Positions 37,758 to 45,886 of a DNA stretch of 64,000 nucleotides are shown piece after piece. Source of the DNA: Vibrio sp. JPW-9-11-11 (GTDB taxonomy: Bacteria; Pseudomonadota; Gammaproteobacteria; Enterobacterales; Vibrionaceae); NCBI RefSeq assembly GCF_013369335.1, contig NZ_SZQJ01000036.1, positions 1 through 64,000 of the forward strand, in the 5' to 3' direction. The notes beneath the pieces were generated by a model. The model was not told the DNA's origin. It ran no database searches and saw only the letters and a list, made by a program, of their open reading frames with translations. Position 1 is the first letter of the stretch. Each line of letters begins with the position of its first letter. A program made the position numbers and the translations under genes.

Positions 37758-38255
37758 ATGAGTCAAAAGGAAGGCAATGTGTTGAGGTGGCTATCCCTGC
37801 TGTGTTTATTGGTTTGTGCTCATAGCGCCGCGCAGGTCGATCTCATTAAGGTGGATAAATCTAAACGTAGGATGTATTTGTTCGACGGCCAACACGTCGT
37901 CAAAGAGTATCGGATTGCCCTAGGCAAACGCCCCAAAGGCCATAAGATTCGCGAGGGCGATAAACGCACACCAGAAGGCCGGTATTATCTCGACTTTGTT
38001 CTCGAACAATCTGAATTTTATCGCTCCATTCATATCAGCTACCCCAACCAAACCGACATCGACTACGCTACGCGGCTCAACCTCGACCCCGGTGGCGATA
38101 TTAAAATTCATGGCTTGAAAAACGGGGAGCAGCGCCCAGCCAATTTTGTACAAAGCTTTGACTGGACCGATGGGTGCATTGCCATCACAAATCAAGAAAT
38201 GGATGAGCTGCTGAGTTTGGTGACCATGGGCACACCGATAGAGATCGAGTGGTAG
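37758..38255 (+). CDS. L,D-transpeptidase (YkuD family)
   Basis: The protein has 165 aa from ATG 37758. A better ribosome site (GGAAGG) stands before the GTG at 37779, which gives VLRWLSLLCLLVCAHSAAQ, a clean signal peptide, so 158 aa may be the real product. The YkuD domain (about 26-165) contains KIHGLKNG and the catalytic DWTDGCIAI with nucleophile Cys about residue 140. The family cross-links or trims peptidoglycan in the periplasm. It sits between divergent/convergent single genes and is six bases from the YddG-like stop. Confidence 0.93.
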   Translation: MSQKEGNVLRWLSLLCLLVCAHSAAQVDLIKVDKSKRRMYLFDGQHVVKEYRIALGKRPKGHKIREGDKRTPEGRYYLDFVLEQSEFYRSIHISYPNQTDIDYATRLNLDPGGDIKIHGLKNGEQRPANFVQSFDWTDGCIAITNQEMDELLSLVTMGTPIEIEW

Positions 38256-38260
38256 TGCCT

Positions 38261-39157
38261 TTAATGCGCCGTTTTTTCCCGAGTCACCCACCAGCACAAT
38301 AGCGAGCCAATAGTCACCATCACCACACCTTGAAGAAAGCTTGGACTAAGCACCAACCCCAAGATCATTGACGAGATCACCGTCGACAGCACCGGAGTAA
38401 AATAAGATAACGTCGCCAGCAACACCATATTTCCGCCAATGATGGCGTAGTTCCACAGCGCATAACCACTGCCCATCGCGATACCGGAGATCAGCAGCAG
38501 AGACCCCGACTCTAAGTTGAGACTCATCCCCGTTTCATCACTCAATGCGTATTTAAGCCACAGCGTCATCGCAGTCATGACAAAGAATAGGGTAATCGCA
38601 TTCTGCCCGTTGGCTATTCTCTTTGTGAGGTTACAGTAGATCGCCCATAAAAAGGCGCCCACAAACGCCATCGTATAAGTGGCGGGATTGGTCGCGACAT
38701 TAGCCGCGATTTGACCGACGGTTAACCCTTGATCGCCAGTAATACTCCAAGCGACCCCAAAAAACGCCAGCGCGATACTTGGGTACACCCACAGGCTGGT
38801 TTTTTTGCCACTGGTCAACACCGCCAGCAGCACAGTTAACGCCGGCCATAAGTAATTAATCACCAGCATTTCTACCGCTTGTTGGCGCGAGTTTGCCATC
38901 GCTAAAGCAAGCGCTAAACAGATTTCATACGCGACAAACAGCCCACCACCTATCAATACATAACGCAATGAATAGTGACGGATTTTAGGAATTCCCATTA
39001 CAAGTAACAGAAACAGTGAAGCGACGGTGTAAATAGACGCGGCGCCGCCAACCGGTCCGAGCATTTCCGTCACCGCGCGCGCGAACCCCATGACGCTACT
39101 CCAAAGTAAGATCGCCGCGATTCCTGCGAGCGTGAATTTATGTGCGCTTTTAATCAT
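38261..39157 (-). CDS. yddG: YddG-type aromatic amino acid exporter (DMT family)
   Basis: The roughly 298-aa membrane protein has ten predicted helices in two EamA halves. The characteristic LGPVGGAASIYT, INYLWPALT and SYFTPVLSTV stretches agree with YddG of E. coli, which exports aromatic amino acids and analogues. ATG 39157 is preferred over the TTG four codons earlier. The 3' end is six bases from the L,D-transpeptidase stop, with no terminator hairpin seen between them. Confidence 0.9.
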   Translation of the reverse strand: MIKSAHKFTLAGIAAILLWSSVMGFARAVTEMLGPVGGAASIYTVASLFLLLVMGIPKIRHYSLRYVLIGGGLFVAYEICLALALAMANSRQQAVEMLVINYLWPALTVLLAVLTSGKKTSLWVYPSIALAFFGVAWSITGDQGLTVGQIAANVATNPATYTMAFVGAFLWAIYCNLTKRIANGQNAITLFFVMTAMTLWLKYALSDETGMSLNLESGSLLLISGIAMGSGYALWNYAIIGGNMVLLATLSYFTPVLSTVISSMILGLVLSPSFLQGVVMVTIGSLLCWWVTREKTAH

Positions 39158-39175
39158 TATTATTGCCAACTAAAA

Positions 39176-39203
39176 CAAAAAAGCCGAGCTCAGCGCTCGG
39201 CCT
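39176..39203 (-). terminator. Terminator of the OsmC gene
   Basis: GCCGAGC / GCTCGGC (7 bp, 5-base loop) is followed on the minus strand by TTTTTTG, about 19 bases past the stop at 39222. Confidence 0.85.
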
Positions 39204-39221
39204 AGGTTGTAAAGAATCAAA

Positions 39222-39620
39222 CTAGATAATTTCCCAGCTATGGGTCATTTCAACGCCTTTACCCAACATCAAGCATACAGAGCAGTACTTCTCGAGTGAG
39301 TCAGCCGCCACTTTGGCCACAATGTCAGGGTTAAGCTGGTCACCCTGTACTTCGAAGTGAACGTTCACACGAGTATAAATACGCGGCGCGGTGTCACGAC
39401 GCTCTGTTGTGAGCTTAGCGACGCAACCTGTTACCGCTTGATTGGCTTCTTTCAGGCCGTCGACCACATCTACCGAGCTGCAGCCTCCAGCCGCCATCAA
39501 AACCATCTCCATTGGACTCGGCGCCGTTGCGCCGCCATTACCATCCATAACCACAGAGTGGCCTGACTGAGATTGGCCTAAAAACTTAAACTCTTCGACC
39601 CATTTTACTTCTGCTTGCAT
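39222..39620 (-). CDS. OsmC/YhfA-family protein
   Basis: The 132-aa protein has an OsmC fold with the two peroxidatic-type cysteines in GGCSSVDV (about residue 50) and KYCSVCLML (about 113-118), in the YhfA-like branch (starting MQAEVKWVEEFKFLG). OsmC proteins reduce organic hydroperoxides; the substrate of the YhfA branch is less certain. It is cytoplasmic. It starts 14 bases after the stop of the upstream oxidoreductase gene in the same direction, so the two may be co-transcribed. Confidence 0.92.
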   Translation of the reverse strand: MQAEVKWVEEFKFLGQSQSGHSVVMDGNGGATAPSPMEMVLMAAGGCSSVDVVDGLKEANQAVTGCVAKLTTERRDTAPRIYTRVNVHFEVQGDQLNPDIVAKVAADSLEKYCSVCLMLGKGVEMTHSWEII

Positions 39621-39633
39621 CTATTACTCTCTT

Positions 39634-40629
39634 TTAGCTGTTATTTTTCAGATCGTCGCTTGGAAAGACGACCCCCGTCTGGCGACGAATCTCTTCAAGC
39701 AATTTTGCCACAATTAACGAGCGCTGTGTGCAAGCATCATTCATTGCTTGCTGTTGATACTGCTGCGCAAACTCGAGTGCCTCGTAGTACATGGGATTAG
39801 CGTCTTGTTTGACACTCAAGTCAATCCCGATGTCGCTTCCTCGAGTGTACTTGGTAACTTTTTTCGCGGTCGAGATCATCTCAACCAACAATGCGCCCTC
39901 TTCACCTTGTATCTCACTCGGTAGATAAGAATCGCTGGTTTTAGAATGCTGCAGTACGACTTCAAAACCGTCGTAGCTCATGATCACGCTACCGCTACCA
40001 TCAACGCCTGAGTCGAGCAGCTGCGCTTGTGCTTGCACTGAGGTTGGCGCACCAAATAGCTCGACCGCCGAACTCAAGCAGTAAAAGCCGATGTCCATGA
40101 TTGACCCATTGGCAAAGGCTGGATTAAAGGTGTTAGGGTTGTCACCCGCCAGGTATTTAGGGTAGCGAGACGAATACTGACAGTAAGTGATCAAGGCTTT
40201 ACGAACTTGGCCAATCGAACTTAATGAGGTTTTCAAGCGTTTAAAGTTGGGAAGATGCGGCGACATAAACGCTTCAAATAGAATCACATCGTTTTGACGT
40301 GCGACCTCAAACATCTGCTGCGCCAAAGCATAATTGGCGGCCATCGGCTTTTCGACAATCACATGCTTGCCCGCTTGCATCATCTCGATCGCCTGCGGTC
40401 CATGCAAAGCATTTGGGCTAGCAATATACACAGCATCGATGGCGTCAGATTGAGCGAGGGTTTGCAGATCATCAAATAGTTCTGGTGAAGCATACTTTTG
40501 CGCGAACTGCTGTGCACTCTCGAGCGAACGAGAATAGACACCGCTCAACTCGTACTTGCCCGACTTTAACGCCGCTTGAATGAATTGATCGGTAATCCAA
40601 TTGGTCCCGATCACTGCTAGTCTGATCAT
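39634..40629 (-). CDS. Gfo/Idh/MocA-family oxidoreductase
   Basis: The 331-aa protein starts at ATG 40629 (MIRLAVIGTNWITDQFI) with GGGAG upstream; the longer frame to 40737 runs into the repeat and is not coding. The Rossmann domain (1-120) has the GTNW nucleotide loop and VIVEKPMA (Lys of the EKP motif, about 90-97); the C-terminal substrate domain has the SIMDIGFYC segment. It probably oxidises or reduces a sugar or cyclitol with NAD(P). The substrate is unknown. Confidence 0.93.
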   Translation of the reverse strand: MIRLAVIGTNWITDQFIQAALKSGKYELSGVYSRSLESAQQFAQKYASPELFDDLQTLAQSDAIDAVYIASPNALHGPQAIEMMQAGKHVIVEKPMAANYALAQQMFEVARQNDVILFEAFMSPHLPNFKRLKTSLSSIGQVRKALITYCQYSSRYPKYLAGDNPNTFNPAFANGSIMDIGFYCLSSAVELFGAPTSVQAQAQLLDSGVDGSGSVIMSYDGFEVVLQHSKTSDSYLPSEIQGEEGALLVEMISTAKKVTKYTRGSDIGIDLSVKQDANPMYYEALEFAQQYQQQAMNDACTQRSLIVAKLLEEIRRQTGVVFPSDDLKNNS

Positions 40630-40672
40630 ATTTGTTCTCCCTAGCCCGAGCACAGGGCTAGGGCAAACCGTT

Positions 40673-40836
40673 TTATACCAATCGGGACAAGTCGCTGTGC
40701 AGATCATTGCGCAGTAAAATCGCTTAGAGCAAGGCACTGATTTTGTAGCGAGTTGACCTACCTACAAAATCTATAACCAAGCTATCAGCGATTTTAACCA
40801 GCAAGAATCACCAGAGACTTATTCTGATTGTTATTA
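40673..40836. mobile_element. MITE-like 164-bp palindromic element
   Basis: The imperfect terminal inverted repeats are TTATACCAATCGGGACAAGT and the complement of the right end (40817-40836), matching at about 14 of 19 positions. Nested inside are two perfect inverted pairs: TAAAATCGCT/AGCGATTTTA (40715-40724 and 40787-40796) and GATTTTGTAG/CTACAAAATC (40739-40748 and 40762-40771). The whole forms one long hairpin without coding capacity. The right end supplies the stop codon of the LysE gene. I recall similar dispersed repeats in other vibrios, but no second copy lies in this window. Confidence 0.75.
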
Positions 40837-41448
40837 CACCGTCCAAACCACACGTATTGCCAGTAGGATCAATACGGCGCCCGACAAACGGTCGATTAAT
40901 AATGCTTTAGCCCGGATTCTATCAATTAATTTGGGACTGGAAAGCAAAAAAGTGATGACGGTGTACCACAAACCATCGACCACTAGCGGCGTAGCCACAA
41001 TAACACTTTTCGCGGCCACACTGTCACCGACCGCGACAAACTGACTAAACAGTGCGATAAAGAACAACGCAATTTTAGGACTGAGTAGCGAAATCAAAAA
41101 ACCTTCGCGCGCCGATTGCCACACCGTTGTATGCTTCCCAGACTCCAGCCTTGCCGCCACTCCACCTTTAGATCGAAGCGCGTTATATCCCAAATAAGCC
41201 AAATACGCCGCACCTGCGTAACTGATGGTTTTAAACAGCAGAGGAGATTGTTGCAGCACAACGGCTAACCCAATCAAGGTGACAAATGCATAAATACCAA
41301 TGCCGAAAGCGTGTGCCCACGCGGTCGCAAGCCCATTCAGCCTTCCGCCTGCTAAGCTGTGCTTGGCGACCATAGCCAAGCTCGGGCCAGGAGACATTGC
41401 GCCCAGCAAGCAGATTGTAAACAGTGAAAACCACACCGTGAGTGTCAT
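40834..41448 (-). CDS. LysE-family amino acid exporter
   Basis: The 204-aa membrane protein has about six helices and the LysE/RhtB signature GAMSPGPSLAMVAKHSLAGGR (about 16-36). The family exports amino acids such as lysine, homoserine or threonine; the substrate is not decided. Its stop codon lies in the end of the MITE-like element, so the C-terminus may have been altered by the insertion, although length is normal. The divergent/adjacent LysR gene may regulate it. Confidence 0.93.
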   Translation of the reverse strand: MTLTVWFSLFTICLLGAMSPGPSLAMVAKHSLAGGRLNGLATAWAHAFGIGIYAFVTLIGLAVVLQQSPLLFKTISYAGAAYLAYLGYNALRSKGGVAARLESGKHTTVWQSAREGFLISLLSPKIALFFIALFSQFVAVGDSVAAKSVIVATPLVVDGLWYTVITFLLSSPKLIDRIRAKALLIDRLSGAVLILLAIRVVWTV

Positions 41449-41555
41449 ACTATCTATCCTTTCATCGTCAACTAGCGTACAGCACGCCCTATCAACTCAA
41501 GATAACTGAGCTCAATAATGATTTGAAATCAAAGTTACTCATTTAAGTAATGATT

Positions 41556-42476
41556 TTAAATCATACCGATTGAGTAAGACGAGCTTTGCATCGCGTTGAG
41601 AACATTGTGGCGCATCCATTGGTGCGCTTTATCTTGGTCAAACTTAGGGTGCCACATTAACCAATAACGATGCGGCTCGCTGGTTACCGGTAAATCACGA
41701 TACGCAAGTGGATAGTTGCGCGAGAGATTGCGCGCAATGTGTTCGGGCACGATCATCAGATAGTCACTCGTCAACAGTGCATTCACGGCCGCCGAGAAAA
41801 AAGGCACTTTGAGCGCGATGCGTCGTTGATAGCCCTGCTGCTTTAACGCAACGTCTGCGTGACTATCCTTATCTCCACCGCCGGTTACTTTTAAGTGTGG
41901 ATAACCCACCAGACACTCACAAGTTAGGGGCGGTTCGCTATCGAGCGGATGCCCTCGGCGCATCAGACAGACCGAATTGTCTTGTCCAAGCGCGATACTG
42001 CTCAACTGCGATGGCGGCTGCGCCAGCATGGTCGAGGCTAAGTGAATGCCGCTCTGTTCAAAGCGGTCCAAATAATCGGGTTGCCAAAGTCGGTAAGCAA
42101 TGTTGACGTGTGGCGCTTGCTCAACCATTACCGCCACCACGTCGGGGAGTATATATTGAGCCACGTAATCACTCGATGAGATGACAAATTCCTGTTGCCA
42201 CAGCGCGGGGTCAAAAGGCTTGTCAGCCATCAACTGGTCAAACTGCTCGAGTAACTCACGAAGTTTCGGCTGCATTGAGACGGCTCGCGGTGTGGCAACA
42301 AGCTGGTTGCCTTCTCTGACCAGCAAAGGATCACCACATAAATCACGCAGTTGAGACAACTGACGGCTGACCGCCGACTGAGTTAAGTTGAGCCTCTGCG
42401 CGGCGTGACTCACATGACACTCCTCCAATAGGACGTGCAGCGAGCGCAGAAGATTGAGATTAATGTTATTGAGCAT
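41556..42476 (-). CDS. LysR-family transcriptional regulator
   Basis: The 306-aa regulator has an N-terminal winged helix (about 1-60; NLTQSAVSRQLSQLRDLCGDPLLVREGN) and a periplasmic-binding-like effector domain (about 90-295). Its start overlaps the stop of the upstream Lrp-family gene by 11 bases, so the two are translationally coupled. It lies next to the LysE exporter gene, which it might control. Effector unknown. Confidence 0.94.
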   Translation of the reverse strand: MLNNINLNLLRSLHVLLEECHVSHAAQRLNLTQSAVSRQLSQLRDLCGDPLLVREGNQLVATPRAVSMQPKLRELLEQFDQLMADKPFDPALWQQEFVISSSDYVAQYILPDVVAVMVEQAPHVNIAYRLWQPDYLDRFEQSGIHLASTMLAQPPSQLSSIALGQDNSVCLMRRGHPLDSEPPLTCECLVGYPHLKVTGGGDKDSHADVALKQQGYQRRIALKVPFFSAAVNALLTSDYLMIVPEHIARNLSRNYPLAYRDLPVTSEPHRYWLMWHPKFDQDKAHQWMRHNVLNAMQSSSYSIGMI

Positions 42477-42918
42477 GATTGAGGGTATTGAAAAATTCAG
42501 TGAGGACAGTATGGGTCATAAGATGGCGTAACTCAGGAATTTGCTGCAGTTCGTCGCGAATCGCATTAAGTCGTGTCATGGTGTCGACCTCAACATACAA
42601 CATCATATCGGTCTCGCCACTGATCGCGTGACACCACTTGACCCCATCTATCTGATAAATCCGCTCAGCATACACTTCGCAGTACTGACGAGAGCCCGAC
42701 ATGTCAAACTTGAGCGCCAAATAGGCTTTGATTCGCTCTTTGTCATTCTGCTGTGCGATGTCGGCATGGTAGCCCAAAATAACGCGTTCATTTTCGAGTT
42801 TTTGAATTCGGGCCGTGACGGCGCTGCGCGACAAGTTCACTTGACGGGCAATATCACTGACGCTAGCACGCGCATTCAGGGTGAGTTGCTTAATAATCTG
42901 TTGATCAAACTTATCCAT
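42466..42918 (-). CDS. Lrp/AsnC-family transcriptional regulator
   Basis: The 150-aa regulator has an N-terminal HTH (about 5-50; DKFDQQIIKQLTLNARASVS then DIARQVNLSRSAVTARI) and a C-terminal RAM ligand domain. Such proteins sense amino acids. It is divergent from the YjeH-type exporter gene at 43119 across a 200-base spacer and overlaps the LysR gene downstream. A role in controlling the adjacent amino acid exporters is likely by context. Confidence 0.94.
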   Translation of the reverse strand: MDKFDQQIIKQLTLNARASVSDIARQVNLSRSAVTARIQKLENERVILGYHADIAQQNDKERIKAYLALKFDMSGSRQYCEVYAERIYQIDGVKWCHAISGETDMMLYVEVDTMTRLNAIRDELQQIPELRHLMTHTVLTEFFNTLNHAQ

Positions 42919-43118
42919 TTCTTACTTCCTAATTGCCAACTTATCCTGTTGGTTCAAGGCAATGTGACACAAAACCCGCGCTCTGAAAAGCAGACAAATC
43001 GCCATTTGTCCCGTGAAAAAACGACAAAATGACGGCCGACTGCGACGAAATGACTACTGCACCAATCAGGCGGTTGAGATAAGCTGGCAAAAACACAATA
43101 AGGTGCAGGGAGAGCATC

Positions 43119-44369
43119 ATGAGCGAGTTAAAACAAGACATTACCTTACTGTCCGGTATCGGTCAGTTATCCACCACGTTACTTGGGACAGGGTTATTTA
43201 TGGTCCCGGCGATTGCAGCAGGAATTGCCGGCCACTTCTCTTTATGGGCTTGGCTGATCTTGTTTGTCGCGATCTGTCCGATAGGCTTAACCTTCGCCCA
43301 ATTGGGTAAACGCTACCCCAACGCAGGTGGGACCGCCTTTTTTGTTCGTAAAGCGTTTAACCCACGCCTAGAAAAAAGCGTCGCTTGGTTGTTTTTGAGT
43401 GTAATTCCCGTCGGGGTGCCGGCTGCCATCGCTCTGGCCGCTGGTTTTCTCCAGCCACTACTGCCGTTCAACCTCAGTTCTTCGCTGTTTGCTCAGTTAC
43501 TCACCGTCGCGTTACTGGTCGGAGTTAATCTCGCAGGGGCAAAATCATCCGGTCAACTGCAAAGCGTGATTGCCATCGTTATCTTCGCTCTGATTGGCGC
43601 GTTTTGGTGGCAAGGAGACTTATCCCCTGCCGACCTTGCCCTGCCTACGCTGACCTCATCCGGCATCGCATCGATTGGCGTGGCTTTGGGTGTGATGTTC
43701 TGGTGTTTTGTCGGTATCGAGGCCTTTGCTCATATGGGAGAAGAGTTTAAAAATCCACATAGAGACTTTCCCATTGCGATTATTATCGGTTGCTTTGTAG
43801 CCGGGGCGACCTATTGGCTCTGTTCGGTGATCATTCTCAAAATGGGCGCCTACGGCAGCGCCGACTTTGACAGCGCGTCGATTCCTTGGCTATCTGAACA
43901 GCTGTTTGGCACTCAATTTAAAATATTGATCAGCGTTATCGGATTTGCCGCCTGCTTCGCTAGTGTCAACCTGTATACCCAAAGCCTGTCTCGGATGCTG
44001 TGGGCGCAAGCGCGCGACTATAACCCTGCCAGCGGAATCGCCCGTTTATCGATTCGCGGCGTTCCGGCCAATGCGACTCTCGCCGTGGGCGGCGTTGTGG
44101 CGCTCTCTTGTGTGGCTGGCGATGTATCTGGATTGAATCTTGAGTTTTTCCTCAAACTGGCCAACGGGATTTTCGTACTGGTCTATTTACTGGCGATGTT
44201 AGCTGCCTTTAAACTGCTGACTGGATTCGGCCGTGCCCTAGCGGGCGTAGCATTGCTATTGTGCAGCGCCGTGTTTCTCTGTTTAGGTTGGTCTATGCTC
44301 TACGCGGTTGTGGTGTTTGGCTTACTCAATTTGCCTTGGGGAAGGTGGCGCGTAGCCAGACCAAGCTAA
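43119..44369 (+). CDS. yjeH: YjeH-type methionine/branched-chain amino acid exporter (APC family)
   Basis: The 416-aa membrane protein has about 12 helices. The start MSELKQDITLLSGIGQLSTT, the GTGLFMVPAI loop and the MFWCFVGIEAFAHMGEEFKNP stretch match E. coli YjeH, which exports methionine and branched-chain amino acids. GGGAGAGCATC provides the ribosome site. It is divergent from the Lrp-type regulator, the classic arrangement for an Lrp-controlled exporter. Terminator at 44392. Confidence 0.93.
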   Translation: MSELKQDITLLSGIGQLSTTLLGTGLFMVPAIAAGIAGHFSLWAWLILFVAICPIGLTFAQLGKRYPNAGGTAFFVRKAFNPRLEKSVAWLFLSVIPVGVPAAIALAAGFLQPLLPFNLSSSLFAQLLTVALLVGVNLAGAKSSGQLQSVIAIVIFALIGAFWWQGDLSPADLALPTLTSSGIASIGVALGVMFWCFVGIEAFAHMGEEFKNPHRDFPIAIIIGCFVAGATYWLCSVIILKMGAYGSADFDSASIPWLSEQLFGTQFKILISVIGFAACFASVNLYTQSLSRMLWAQARDYNPASGIARLSIRGVPANATLAVGGVVALSCVAGDVSGLNLEFFLKLANGIFVLVYLLAMLAAFKLLTGFGRALAGVALLLCSAVFLCLGWSMLYAVVVFGLLNLPWGRWRVARPS

Positions 44370-44391
44370 GTTGTGATCAACAACCGCAATT

Positions 44392-44424
44392 AAAAAGCAC
44401 CACTTCAACGGATGCTTTTTATTT
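44392..44424 (+). terminator. Terminator of the yjeH-like gene
   Basis: AAAAAGCA-ccacttcaacgga-TGCTTTTT is followed by ATTTT, 23 bases past the stop. Confidence 0.8.
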
Positions 44425-44489
44425 TCCTCTACTTGTATCCAACTCAGCGCTTTTTCCGTATAACTCTATCAGCGACAGGGAGAAGAGAT

Positions 44490-45812
44490 ATGCCAACCAA
44501 AGAACGTAGCCTACCTACTCACCGACTTTCAAGATTGGGAAAATTTGCCTCACTCGCTACTCGCGTGGCAGGCAATGTACTGAGCGAAGGTACCAAACAA
44601 ATTGTTCAAGGCAATCGCCCCAAGGCTCGTGACCTTCTCCTCACACCACAAAATGTGTCGCGTCTCACTGATCAACTCGCTCATCTGCGCGGCGCAGCCA
44701 TGAAGCTTGGGCAGATGCTGTCGATGGATGCTGGCGATATCTTAGAGCCTGAACTGGCTGATATTCTGGCCCGCCTGCGATCCAGCGCTGACCCTATGCC
44801 AGCCAAACAGCTTAATCAGGTGTTAGTCAATGCACTCGGTACAGAATGGAAAAATGAGTTCCTCGCCTTCAACTTCAAGCCTGTCGCCAGCGCATCAATC
44901 GGCCAAGTTCACCTAGCTTATAGTGATGATGGCGAAAAGCTCGCGGTAAAAGTGCAATACCCAGGTATTCGCCAAAGTATCGACAGTGATGTCGACAACG
45001 TCGGTACCCTGCTTAAGATCGTCGGCTTGATCCCTGAATCGGTCGATTACAAAGGTTTGCTTGAAGAAGCGAAAAAGCAGCTCCATGATGAAGCCGATTA
45101 TCAACGTGAAGCCCAATTCATGCAGCGCTACCGCACGGCCTTACAAAACAGCCCTCATTTTGTCGTACCTAAACTTTTCTCACACAGCAGTTCCCAGTCG
45201 GTGTTGGCGATGAGCTTCATTGATGGGCAAAGTATAGAAAGTATCGAAAACGCCAATCCGCAGACCCGTGACTTTGTCATGCACGCTCTGCTTGAACTGC
45301 TGTTTAAGGAGCTATTTGAGTTCAAAATGGTGCAAACCGATCCTAACTTTGCCAATTATCTCTATCTCGAGGAAAGTCAGCAAATCGGTTTGCTCGATTT
45401 CGGCGCAACCCGTGACTATAGCGAGCGGTTCAGTTCGGGCTATAAGAAAGCGTTCATCAGTGTGATTCATAACGATGAACAAGGATTAAACGAAGCGCTC
45501 GAACAAATTGGATTCTTTAGCCAAAGTATACTCCCCGAGCAGCGCCAAGCCGTTTTGGATTTGGTTCATCTGGCTTGTGAACCCATGCTGGTAGATGAAA
45601 AGTATGACTTTAAAGCGAGTGGGCTAGCACAGCGTCTACGCGATGCTGGCACCATACTAAGCATGGAACAAGACTACTGGCATACGCCACCTGCCGACGC
45701 CCTTTTCCTGCACCGGAAAATTGGTGGCATGTACCTATTGGCGGCACGAATCGGTGCAAAAGTAAACATTCGCCAGCTTGTGCTCCCTTATCTGACTATG
45801 CAGGACCAATAG
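44490..45812 (+). CDS. ABC1/UbiB-like kinase-family protein
   Basis: The 440-aa protein starts at ATG 44490 (MPTKERSLPTHRLSRLGKFA) with GGGAGAAGAG upstream. Its ADCK/ABC1 features are KLGQMLSMDAGDILEPEL (the KxGQ motif), the Ala-rich ASIGQVHLA loop, LAVKVQYPGI (Lys) and QTDPNFANYL and GLLDFGATRD (catalytic Asp/metal segments). ABC1 proteins are atypical ATPases, many linked to ubiquinone synthesis. No transmembrane helices are seen at the C-terminus, unlike UbiB. It is followed 75 bases later by mgtE. Confidence 0.93.
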   Translation: MPTKERSLPTHRLSRLGKFASLATRVAGNVLSEGTKQIVQGNRPKARDLLLTPQNVSRLTDQLAHLRGAAMKLGQMLSMDAGDILEPELADILARLRSSADPMPAKQLNQVLVNALGTEWKNEFLAFNFKPVASASIGQVHLAYSDDGEKLAVKVQYPGIRQSIDSDVDNVGTLLKIVGLIPESVDYKGLLEEAKKQLHDEADYQREAQFMQRYRTALQNSPHFVVPKLFSHSSSQSVLAMSFIDGQSIESIENANPQTRDFVMHALLELLFKELFEFKMVQTDPNFANYLYLEESQQIGLLDFGATRDYSERFSSGYKKAFISVIHNDEQGLNEALEQIGFFSQSILPEQRQAVLDLVHLACEPMLVDEKYDFKASGLAQRLRDAGTILSMEQDYWHTPPADALFLHRKIGGMYLLAARIGAKVNIRQLVLPYLTMQDQ

Positions 45813-45886
45813 GGTATTGTTTTTCTTCTCCTTTCGAGTACCTTGAAGTATAACCAACAAAAATAATCTCTTTTTCGAGGTACTCT

